Shown here: piece by piece, positions 1 through 6,467 of the stretch
How the letters are laid out: every line of letters begins with the position of its first letter
How positions within the stretch are numbered: the stretch's first letter is position 1
Origin: Magnetococcales bacterium
GTDB taxonomy: Bacteria > Pseudomonadota > Magnetococcia > Magnetococcales > JADFYX01
Length of the DNA: 8,590 nt
Assembly: GCA_015232795.1 (NCBI GenBank)
Contig: JADFYX010000096.1
Span: forward strand, 1 to 8,590
Direction: 5' to 3'
The notes under the pieces: generated by a model
Told to the model about the DNA's origin: nothing
Databases searched by the model: none
The model's input: only the letters and a program-made list of their open reading frames with translations
Translations under genes and position numbers: made by a program

Positions 1-367
1 AAAAATCTTGTGGTTGACCGTTAGGAATTACAAAACGGTCTGTTTTTGCTGTAGCAGGGGCTGTCTCACGACCATCATAAGTGTGGAGTTTTTTTGCTTT
101 ATTATCCCAGTAAAGTAGAAATGCACCACCACCTATACCAGAAGATTGGGGCTCTACCAAGGTTAAGACCATCTGTACGGCAATTGCAGCATCTAGGGCA
201 TTTCCGCCACTTTGCAACACCTGATAACCAGCTTTAACTGCTTTTGGGTTGGCAGCCACAACCATAATACCGCTTTTTGCAGATTCACTATGGTCGCAAA
301 GAGCAATATTTGCTGAAAAAAATAGCAGCAAGCCAAAAAATATTACTAGGCTCTGTTTTTTCAACAT
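1..367 (-). CDS. ggt: Gamma-glutamyltranspeptidase, N-terminal part (runs off the window edge)
   Basis: This is the first 122 codons of a gamma-glutamyltranspeptidase, an exported N-terminal-nucleophile hydrolase that transfers or hydrolyses the gamma-glutamyl group of glutathione and related compounds. What is seen: a hydrophobic signal segment (about residues 4-23), then the family hallmarks GGNALDAAIAV (54-64), LVEPQSSGIGGGAF (70-83) and DGRETAP (98-104). By family knowledge the Arg of the last motif (R100 here) contacts the gamma-glutamyl carboxylate. The autocleavage site and catalytic Thr lie in the missing C-terminal half, so activity cannot be judged. The ATG at 367 is chosen because an upstream ATG at 372 reaches a stop after three codons, and AGGAG lies 9 bases before 367. 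Cys24 follows IAL, a poor lipobox, so a soluble periplasmic protein is likelier than a lipoprotein. The gene starts 40 bases after the ABC permease stop and may be cotranscribed with it. Confidence 0.93.
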   Translation of the reverse strand, partial: MLKKQSLVIFFGLLLFFSANIALCDHSESAKSGIMVVAANPKAVKAGYQVLQSGGNALDAAIAVQMVLTLVEPQSSGIGGGAFLLYWDNKAKKLHTYDGRETAPATAKTDRFVIPNGQPQDF

Positions 368-376
368 AACATGCTA

Positions 377-381
377 CTCCT
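377..381 (-). promoter_or_regulatory. Ribosome binding site of ggt, with overlapping three-codon ORF
   Basis: On the minus strand AGGAG (381-377) stands 9 bases before the ggt ATG at 367. It also stands only 4 bases before another ATG at 372, which reads ATG-TTA-TGT-TGA (372-361) and overlaps the ggt start in another frame. The spacing favours 367, and only that frame gives the transpeptidase. Confidence 0.7.
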
Positions 382-407
382 AAATATAATAACGGGTACC
401 TATAAAT

Positions 408-1175
408 TTACTCTTTAATTCTCCACCCCTGCTCAACCAGACTGACAGACAAGAGAAATAAAGCAAGCACCGCGCCAATAGCAGCAGAAGAGGAGATATA
501 AACAGCAGTTTGCCCACTATCGATCATTGCATAACGAAATAGATCCACCACATAGAATATAGGATTGAACAGTGCTGCCGTACGCCAGCCGTCAGGTAGC
601 ATGGAGATTGAGAAAAACACCCCACCAAAATATACCATTGGAGTTAAAATAAAATTGCTTATAACAGAAATATTGTCAAAACTACGAGCCCACATACCCG
701 ATATAAAGCCAATTAAGCCAAATATTGCAGAAATAACTATAGATGCAGCGGCAAAAAGCAGTGGATGAGATATGGAGTATGGGAAAAAAAACCAAGATAC
801 AGCCAAAATTACACTGCCCACCAAAACACCACGAACTATAGCAGCTGCCATAAATGCCAGCACAATCTGTACAGAGGTAAGAGGAATAGCCAATAAATCG
901 GCATCTAACATACCGATATAGCGCATTTGAATTAGAGAAGAGCTGGTATTTTGATATGAGTGTTGGATCATCCCCATTGCTGCTAAACCGGGAATAAGGT
1001 AAAGGGTATAAGGAACACCAGCAGTTGCACCAATTTTAGACCCTAATGCACCTCCAAATACAATAAAGTAGAGCATTGCGGAGATTAGTGGTGCCCCCAC
1101 TGTTTGCCCCCATACTCTTAAAAAACGATTACTTTCTCGTTTAAATAACGCCCAACATCCGTACCAGTTTATCAT
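408..1175 (-). CDS. ABC-2 family exporter permease (YadH-like)
   Basis: This 255-residue inner-membrane permease would pair with the ATPase encoded just upstream to form an ABC-2 exporter. It has about six hydrophobic segments (roughly 26-42, 56-72, 101-130, 136-160, 170-192, 230-247). The family signature is in the second half: LTPMVYFGGVFFSISMLP (177-194) followed by NPIFYVVDLFRY (204-215), the conserved ABC-2 stretch before the last membrane helix. Length and motif order match E. coli YadH (about 256 residues), and the N-terminal amphipathic stretch ending FLRVWGQTVGAPL is also YadH-like. The start ATG shares ATGA with the ATPase stop (1175-1172) and has no clear Shine-Dalgarno, so translational coupling is likely. 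Substrate is not known: relatives are annotated as drug, lipid or polysaccharide exporters, and nothing here decides between these. Confidence 0.9.
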   Translation of the reverse strand: MINWYGCWALFKRESNRFLRVWGQTVGAPLISAMLYFIVFGGALGSKIGATAGVPYTLYLIPGLAAMGMIQHSYQNTSSSLIQMRYIGMLDADLLAIPLTSVQIVLAFMAAAIVRGVLVGSVILAVSWFFFPYSISHPLLFAAASIVISAIFGLIGFISGMWARSFDNISVISNFILTPMVYFGGVFFSISMLPDGWRTAALFNPIFYVVDLFRYAMIDSGQTAVYISSSAAIGAVLALFLLSVSLVEQGWRIKE

Positions 1176-2074
1176 GAGTTTTCAGTTAGTTTGAGGAATA
1201 CATCTTCAAGCCGTTCTGGTTCTATACGAATATCTATAACCTCTTCAGAGTTGTCAGTCAGCCATGTAAATAACTCCTTGGCAGATTCAGCTTGATACTC
1301 ACCAGCCACAAATAGGCGATCTTCACTATAACTAAGAGAACCAAGTGTATCGGGTAGCATAAGCTCTTTTGCTAGGTTTATCTCAAAACGTCGTGAACCA
1401 AAAGAGTCTAATAACTTTTGCGTGCTTTCACAGGCGACAATATTACCATCCCTGATAATAGCCACCCTATCTGCCAACATTTGTGCCTCTTCTATGTAGT
1501 GGGTCGTTAATATAATCGTCGTTCCATTTTTATGTAATTCACGAATAAACTTCCATAAAGAGTGCCGCAAAGAGACATCAACACCAGCAGTTGGTTCATC
1601 TAAAATAAGCAACTTTGGATTATGAATAAGAGCTTTAGCAATGGTCAAACGGCGTTTCATACCACCGGAGAGATCTTTAGAGTTTCTATCCTTATACTGG
1701 TATAGATGGAGTTGCTCAAGAAGATGGTCAATCCACTCTATGTTATTGGCAATTCCATAATAACCAGAATGATTTATCAAAACCTCTTTTACGGTAAAAA
1801 AGGAGTCCAAAGCAATTTCTTGGGGAGTATAACCTAGCAGTAATTTTGCCTGTTGGGAAAAATCGTCAATATTATTGCCAAATACCTCTACTAAACCGGA
1901 ACTCTTTTTAACTACTTGGGCTGCAATATTTATAAGAGTTGATTTACCCGCGCCATTTGGACCAAGTATTGAGAAAAATTCACCTGCTTCTACCTGTAGG
2001 TCAATATCCTTAAGAGCATGAACATTGTTAGCAAAATATTTGTTAAGGTTTGAAATTTTAAGAGCAGGAGTCAT
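1172..2074 (-). CDS. ABC exporter ATPase (YadG-like, ABC-2 partner)
   Basis: This 300-residue cytoplasmic nucleotide-binding subunit has all motifs intact: Walker A GPNGAGKST (38-46), Q-loop Q85, signature LSGGMKRR (135-142), Walker B LLILDE (155-160) with catalytic E160, D-loop around D166, and switch H192. A C-terminal extension of about 85 residues after the core, ending PERLEDVFLKLTENS, is typical of the CcmA/YadG/NodI class; the LEDVF-L element is its usual end. Its stop overlaps the permease ATG by ATGA, so the two form one transporter. The start at 2074 lacks a good ribosome binding site (only AT-rich DNA and a GGA about 16 bases upstream), so expression may depend on readthrough from the PEGA gene ending 24 bases before it, or on low-efficiency initiation. 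The contrast with the degenerate signature of the type I secretion ATPase upstream is notable. Substrate unknown. Confidence 0.94.
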   Translation of the reverse strand: MTPALKISNLNKYFANNVHALKDIDLQVEAGEFFSILGPNGAGKSTLINIAAQVVKKSSGLVEVFGNNIDDFSQQAKLLLGYTPQEIALDSFFTVKEVLINHSGYYGIANNIEWIDHLLEQLHLYQYKDRNSKDLSGGMKRRLTIAKALIHNPKLLILDEPTAGVDVSLRHSLWKFIRELHKNGTTIILTTHYIEEAQMLADRVAIIRDGNIVACESTQKLLDSFGSRRFEINLAKELMLPDTLGSLSYSEDRLFVAGEYQAESAKELFTWLTDNSEEVIDIRIEPERLEDVFLKLTENS

Positions 2075-2098
2075 ATATGTAATATATATCCATTTTAT

Positions 2099-3409
2099 TT
2101 AAAATAGTGTAACTCTATAACGGCGTAAGATAATCTCTTTTGCACCTAAATTAGCCAACATCTTATCACGAGCCTTCACAGCCTGTTTACGGTTGGGATA
2201 CAGCCCTCCACATACCCGAAAATATGGTCGTCCCTTTACCGTAGTTGGTAATAAAAATGCTGGAAGATTAAGTTCTTTTATAAGGCCGATATAACGCTCT
2301 GCTTTTCTTTTCTCTGATATTGGAAAAATACGTACATAGGTCAAATAACCTGATTTTGCAAGTTTTTGAACTTTTTTCAATATTTTTTTTGCCAGAGAAT
2401 GATCAGGCTCTCTCTTTAAAATTTGCTGCAATTTTTCATTTGCATTATTACCAACAGGAGAGAAAAGACGACCGTTATTAATATCAATTTGGGCGGCGGT
2501 TATTAAACTAGCTGCCGATATATTATGGTTTAGGGGTGTCTCCGGTTGGGACATTTTTTGTTTAGGGGTAGTAACAATCGGCTCATAGGAGAGACGTTTT
2601 AATTTTTTACTGTTTTTAGCCCGGCTTTTACTAGTTGTCTTGCTCAGTTTTTGTAGATGTACCAGACCAACCCAATCGCGGTCTTTCAGTGTTACACGGC
2701 CTTTTTTTTGCTCATATCCTGGGGCGGAAATCCAAAACACATACTTTCCAGGCTTCATTAGCATGCCAGGAGTATAACTTTTAACACCATCTAAAAACTC
2801 AACTTTGGCGTTTTGGGGTTCTGTTAACAATGTTAATTTATACTCTTTAGGGCGTAACTTTGCGGTAATAATGGTTAATTGACCATTTTTTGCCTCAAAA
2901 CTTTCCACCCATTCATGATAGCCTGGTTTGTTTACTGTAACTTGATGTATACCTGCCGGAATCTTATCTAAAAATTGTGGTGTCACCCCTTTTATCTTAC
3001 CGTCGATGCTCCACTCTGCTACATCCGGAATACTGCGGATGTCGAGAACAGCAGGAATACTATCAACCATTGTAAGATGCAGTTTTTGCCCTTTTCCGGC
3101 TTTAATTTCAATAGTTTTTTGTCTTTTTGGATAACCTGTTTTTTCTAAACTTATGGTCAAGGTTCCAACTGGGAGTTTTTTAAGATAAAGAGGAGTAGTT
3201 CCAACAAGTTTACCTTCAACGCTAACTTTAGCACCTGATGGATATGTAGCAACCCAGAGAGAGCCAGTTTGCTCAAGCTTTTGCTCTTGAGCAAAAAACG
3301 GGGCTGCGGTTGCCTCAGTAATTATTGAGACAGTTGGCATAAAACCAATCGCCAAAAATAAGGCAGTAAAAAAAATAAATCGTATCTTCATATTTTTTTT
3401 AAATTGCAT
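2099..3409 (-). CDS. Exported triple-PEGA, SPOR-domain envelope protein
   Basis: This 436-residue protein is predicted to be periplasmic. A signal sequence occupies about 1-36 (basic start, hydrophobic 10-30, candidate cleavage near EATAA). Three PEGA repeats follow at about 50-114, 119-185 and 190-254. The first two show the G-x-TP, then P-x-G, then GY pattern (GTTP, LPVGT, TGY; GVTP, IPAGI, PGY), and the third is shorter (YTP, KPGKY, PGY). A basic Ser/Thr/Lys-rich linker spans 255-275. A helical stretch (298-348) includes NNGRLFSPVGNNANEKLQQIL, reminiscent of a tetratricopeptide-like unit. The C-terminal SPOR domain (about 353-432; YVRIFP, then YFRVCGGLYPNRKQA) is by family knowledge a binder of denuded, septal peptidoglycan. 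The start at 3409 has GGA 8 bases upstream; an in-frame ATG at residue 7 has no such site. It lies 28 bases after the HlyD gene, suggesting an accessory role for the secretion system. That role is inference. Confidence 0.85.
   Translation of the reverse strand: MQFKKNMKIRFIFFTALFLAIGFMPTVSIITEATAAPFFAQEQKLEQTGSLWVATYPSGAKVSVEGKLVGTTPLYLKKLPVGTLTISLEKTGYPKRQKTIEIKAGKGQKLHLTMVDSIPAVLDIRSIPDVAEWSIDGKIKGVTPQFLDKIPAGIHQVTVNKPGYHEWVESFEAKNGQLTIITAKLRPKEYKLTLLTEPQNAKVEFLDGVKSYTPGMLMKPGKYVFWISAPGYEQKKGRVTLKDRDWVGLVHLQKLSKTTSKSRAKNSKKLKRLSYEPIVTTPKQKMSQPETPLNHNISAASLITAAQIDINNGRLFSPVGNNANEKLQQILKREPDHSLAKKILKKVQKLAKSGYLTYVRIFPISEKRKAERYIGLIKELNLPAFLLPTTVKGRPYFRVCGGLYPNRKQAVKARDKMLANLGAKEIILRRYRVTLF
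3268..3295. repeat. 10-bp perfect inverted repeat inside the PEGA-SPOR gene
   Basis: TTTGCTCAAG (3268-3277) and CTTGAGCAAA (3286-3295) are exact reverse complements separated by 8 bases. In the coding strand it covers codons 39-48, just after the signal peptide. No T-run follows the stem in the direction of the gene, so it is not a standard terminator. It could form an mRNA hairpin. Confidence 0.75.
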
Positions 3410-3437
3410 CTAACGTATCCAAGAAAGTATAAGCATT

Positions 3438-4745
3438 TTATCTTTCTGTTAACGCAGGATCTATATAACTGATAAATGGTGAAAAAAGGTATTCTAACAC
3501 AGTGCGACTTCCAGTATGAATTGCTGCTTGAACTACCATACCTGGAAAAAGACGATATTCCATATCACCCTTTTTAAATTTAGCTTCACTGGTCACAATA
3601 CGTACTTTATAATATGGTATACCGTCCTCTGTCACCAGAGTATCTGGGCTAATCTGAGACACTGTACCTTCCAACTTACCAAACCTTGAAGCATCACTTG
3701 AGGTAAGGCTAACTTTAGCTTTTTGACCCTCTTTTACATAACCGATATCCTGTATTGGTAGCTTGGCTTCAATTACCAATTTATCTCCACCCGGTACAAT
3801 TTCCAATACAGTCCCACCCGGTTGTAACACACCACCTTCAGTAAACACCAACAGTGTCTTTACCACTCCATCAACTGGTGAAGAGATAACTCTTCTTAAA
3901 AGACTATCAGAATATTTTCTTAAACGGGCATCTAACTCTGAGACCTGACCTCTAATTTCTGACAATTTTCCTTGTGCCTGCTCTTGAAACTCAAAACTAG
4001 CTCTTGCCAAAGCAGAACGTGACTCTTTTAATGCTGCTCCAGCCCTAAGCAGTGCCATTCCATCCTCTTCAATAGAGCTACTAATTATATTAGCCTCTTT
4101 TAGTAGATCCAAATGGGTAAAGCGATTGGTAATATCTCGACTAAGAAGCTCTTCACTGATATCTACTTGTTCTTGCACTAGTTTTAAACGTTTTCTATTG
4201 TTTCTGATTCTGGTATTTATTTCTCGTACTTGCTGCTGTTGTTGAACTATTTGCTCTTTTAAACCAGCAATATCCTCAAAGTGACCTTGTTTTCGGCTAT
4301 TAAAATATCTTAAAGTCCGCTCTACTTTTTTGGGAAAATTTACAATTAAATCTTTATCAAATTTTGGGGAATTTTTGCCTGTTGCCTCTGCTTCCAAACG
4401 CGCTAAGTCCAATCGCAAGGTGATAAATCGAGCCTGTATCTCCTCTACATCTGCTCCACTTGAGACACTCTCCAACTCAACCAAATGCTGCCCTTTTGTT
4501 ACCGTATCACCCTCTTTTACCAAAATATGGCGTACAATACCCCCCTCTAAATGCTGGACCTGCTTTACCTGAGTTGAGGGGATAACCTCACCTTGAGTTA
4601 AACTGACAATATCTAATGTGCCCCAATAAGCCCAAAACCAAAAACCAATAGAGGCAAAAACTGTCAAAAAGGCCATAAGATGGTGTCCCACCCCTACCCC
4701 ATCTTCAATAGATTCTTCACTCCATTTGCTATATATTTCACTCAT
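3438..4745 (-). CDS. Type I secretion periplasmic adaptor (HlyD/LapC/PrtE family)
   Basis: This 435-residue membrane fusion protein would bridge the inner-membrane ABC transporter and the TolC-like channel. The order is standard. A short cytoplasmic N-terminus (1-21) is followed by one membrane segment (about 22-40). The first lipoyl/barrel half carries the family hallmark VQHLEGGIVRHILVKEGD (63-80) and KGQHLVELE (84-92). A long charged helical hairpin (about 95-285) has a Gln-rich turn region near 165-172 (EQIVQQQQQ). The second half-motif ISSPVDGVVKTLLVFTEGG (287-305) is followed by the beta-barrel part. The C-terminus, with SYIDPALTER (426-435), matches the usual HlyD ending. The start ATG lies inside ATGAGTGA, overlapping the ABC stop by 8 bases, with AAGAG 6 bases upstream, so translation is probably coupled to the ABC gene. 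Length is normal for the family. Confidence 0.96.
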   Translation of the reverse strand: MSEIYSKWSEESIEDGVGVGHHLMAFLTVFASIGFWFWAYWGTLDIVSLTQGEVIPSTQVKQVQHLEGGIVRHILVKEGDTVTKGQHLVELESVSSGADVEEIQARFITLRLDLARLEAEATGKNSPKFDKDLIVNFPKKVERTLRYFNSRKQGHFEDIAGLKEQIVQQQQQVREINTRIRNNRKRLKLVQEQVDISEELLSRDITNRFTHLDLLKEANIISSSIEEDGMALLRAGAALKESRSALARASFEFQEQAQGKLSEIRGQVSELDARLRKYSDSLLRRVISSPVDGVVKTLLVFTEGGVLQPGGTVLEIVPGGDKLVIEAKLPIQDIGYVKEGQKAKVSLTSSDASRFGKLEGTVSQISPDTLVTEDGIPYYKVRIVTSEAKFKKGDMEYRLFPGMVVQAAIHTGSRTVLEYLFSPFISYIDPALTER

Positions 4746-6411
4746 TATCGTCTCTTAATTTAGGAGTACGATAGGTCAATTTTGGTGTCGGTTTTTGCTC
4801 AAGATCTAAAACCATATCTGTACCACTAACCAAACCGGCATCGTGAGAAAAAATAATGACACTCTTTTTATTGCGAATAAAAGATCCTAATATTTTTGAT
4901 ACAGCCGTACGCCCACTGGCATCCATACCCTCCATCGGCTCATCAAAAATAGCAATTTTATTGGCTGAAGTAAGAGCGCGAGCCAAAGCAAGGCGTTTTC
5001 TAACTCCTGCTGCTAAGTTGGCTCCATCATTTATTATCTGTGCATCCAAGCCTTTGGGATGGTTATGTAAAAATTTATTTAATCCCGCCTCTGTAGTTAC
5101 AGCTATCAGTTGCTCTTGGGTAATTGAACTATTCAGTGTCATTAGGTTTTCTCTAATAGTGCCATCAAAAAAATCAGGCTCCTGTGGCAGATAGGCTACC
5201 TGCTGTCGCCACCAAGAGAGACTTATCTGGCTCATACCTATACCGTTTACTGAAATCTGTCCACGTGTTGTTTCCAAAAGTCCCATAAGAATACGAGCAA
5301 GAGTTGTTTTGCCAGTACCATTGCCACCAATGACTAGTAGAGATTGTCCAGGAGGTATTTCAATTGAAAGAGACTCAAAAATAGAGTTTTTTTCATTTAT
5401 ATGGGTGAACGATACATTCTCAACTACAAGGCTACCATCTAGGTTGGGCAACTCCCGCCCTTTTTGATGTTCGTGTTTTAACTTAGAAAAACCTAAGAGT
5501 AGTTCCATGGCTCGTTTAGCTTCAGTTAAAGCTGAACCCAGTTGCGCAAAAGCAATTATAGGTGCCATTGCACGAGCAGCAAGAATATTGGCACCAATCA
5601 TCAACCCCATATCCATTTCTCCAGCAACGGTCAACTTGGCACCAACACCGATAACAGCCACCCCCATCAACGCACCAATGGTTTTGGTCAAAGATTGCAA
5701 AAAGGTACGCCTGGATTCTACTTTTCTCCCTTCACCAATGGCTAAAGCCTGCTTTTGTTGCCAACTATCTAGTAGATATGGTTGGGCATTAAAAGCGCGG
5801 GCCACATCGGGACAGCGCATACTAGAAACCGCGATTGCACCAGCTTCATTGACAGCCTTTGATTGTTGTTGTAGAGGGGTTTTTAAAGGTATGTGACTTA
5901 TGGCAGCAACAATAAAAGCGATAACAATAAAAATAGAGGCCACCACTGCAACTTCAACCTGTAATAAATACAGCACGCCGACAAACATTATGGCAAAAGG
6001 TAGGTCAAGGATGGTGGTAAGAGTATTGGGACCGTATATTTTGGCTATGGTTACTGGGGAAGTGGCAATCTCTCGTCGCTGCCCAGAGTTTAGGTGGTTT
6101 AAAAGCGCAGACCTAATAGCAACTATCTGGGCGAACACCATCATCAACAGTTTATAAGCAGGACTTACAGTTACACCTTGGGCCAGTTTCAACCTTAACT
6201 GGCGAAAAAAAAACTCAAGAACTATCGCAAAGAGTACACCAACAGTAAGGGTAAGAAGTGTGGCATCAATGCCATGGGATACATAGCGATTTAAGACCTG
6301 GATAACATAAATTGAGGTAGCTAAACCAAGAAAATTGATAAAAAAGGATATTGCTAGCAACTCAAAAGTAAAAAGAGGTCGATTAAACAGTTGCCGTAAA
6401 AGTGCTAACAC
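4738..6411 (-). CDS. Type I secretion ABC transporter (permease-ATPase fusion) with degenerate signature motif
   Basis: This 557-residue inner-membrane exporter half-transporter would be the energy source of the type I system. The N-terminal membrane domain has about six segments (15-40, 50-68, 135-152, 156-173, 246-264, 268-290). The C-terminal ATPase has Walker A GGNGTGKTT (362-370), Q-loop Q410, GTIRENL (417-423), Walker B IAIFDE (486-491) with E491, D-loop D497 and switch H523. The signature is LAAGVRKR (466-473) in place of LSGGQ, a clear departure. There is no N-terminal C39 peptidase or C39-like domain, so no double-glycine leader processing is expected; the length fits the short PrtD/HasD-like architecture. 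The start is GTG at 6411: the in-frame codon two before it is TAA, and GAGG (6423-6420) lies 8 bases upstream. The gene follows the TolC gene by 56 bases and overlaps the HlyD start. Confidence 0.95.
   Translation of the reverse strand: MLALLRQLFNRPLFTFELLAISFFINFLGLATSIYVIQVLNRYVSHGIDATLLTLTVGVLFAIVLEFFFRQLRLKLAQGVTVSPAYKLLMMVFAQIVAIRSALLNHLNSGQRREIATSPVTIAKIYGPNTLTTILDLPFAIMFVGVLYLLQVEVAVVASIFIVIAFIVAAISHIPLKTPLQQQSKAVNEAGAIAVSSMRCPDVARAFNAQPYLLDSWQQKQALAIGEGRKVESRRTFLQSLTKTIGALMGVAVIGVGAKLTVAGEMDMGLMIGANILAARAMAPIIAFAQLGSALTEAKRAMELLLGFSKLKHEHQKGRELPNLDGSLVVENVSFTHINEKNSIFESLSIEIPPGQSLLVIGGNGTGKTTLARILMGLLETTRGQISVNGIGMSQISLSWWRQQVAYLPQEPDFFDGTIRENLMTLNSSITQEQLIAVTTEAGLNKFLHNHPKGLDAQIINDGANLAAGVRKRLALARALTSANKIAIFDEPMEGMDASGRTAVSKILGSFIRNKKSVIIFSHDAGLVSGTDMVLDLEQKPTPKLTYRTPKLRDDNE
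5002..5016 (-). other. Altered ABC signature motif (LAAGV for LSGGQ)
   Basis: The coding strand reads TTAGCAGCAGGAGTT at 5016-5002, giving L-A-A-G-V at residues 466-470 of the secretion ABC transporter. The signature Ser and first Gly, which contact ATP gamma-phosphate in the partner subunit of known ABC dimers, are both Ala. The rest of the helix (RKRLALARAL) is normal. Confidence 0.9.
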
Positions 6412-6419
6412 GCATTAAA

Positions 6420-6423
6420 CCTC
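6420..6423 (-). promoter_or_regulatory. Ribosome binding site deciding a GTG start of the secretion ABC gene
   Basis: GAGG at 6423-6420 on the minus strand is 8 bases before the GTG at 6411. An ATG at 6415 is only 4 bases from it and opens a 10-codon out-of-frame ORF ending at 6383. The transporter frame has a stop (TAA) two codons before the GTG, so GTG is the only credible start. Confidence 0.7.
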
Positions 6424-6441
6424 AAAAAAGAGCTGTTTTAG

Positions 6442-6464
6442 TCAATTTATTGCTGCCAAATTGA
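6442..6464. repeat. 7-bp inverted repeat between the TolC and ABC genes
   Basis: TCAATTT (6442-6448) and AAATTGA (6458-6464) are exact reverse complements around a 9-base loop. It sits 4 bases past the TolC stop in the 56-base gap. The stem is AT-rich and weak, and the short T-run (6429-6424) lies well beyond it, so at most it is an inefficient attenuator or mRNA processing hairpin. Confidence 0.35.
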
Positions 6465-6467
6465 TGG

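Noticed and set aside
290..300. Lipoprotein signal at Cys24 of the gamma-glutamyltranspeptidase
   Set aside because: The residues before Cys are I-A-L; Leu at -1 is disfavoured in lipoboxes, which need Gly, Ala or Ser there.
5507..5896. 129-codon plus-strand ORF opposite the secretion ABC gene
   Set aside because: It lies fully antisense to the membrane domain of a well-supported ABC transporter; its composition (Ala/Ile/Pro-rich, no recognisable motif) is what the complement of that gene gives. The other plus-strand ORFs (565-768, 3763-3948, 4330-4572, 4856-5194, 5542-5745, 5900-6157, 7395-7583) fail for the same reason.
4738..6411. Bacteriocin/peptide exporter with C39 peptidase domain
   Set aside because: The protein begins directly with the first membrane segment and has no N-terminal peptidase or peptidase-like domain; length 557 also excludes it.
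6424..6464. Rho-independent terminator between the TolC and ABC genes
   Set aside because: The 7-bp stem is nearly all A/T, has a 9-base loop, and the six-base T-run is separated from it by about 12 bases, so efficient termination is unlikely.
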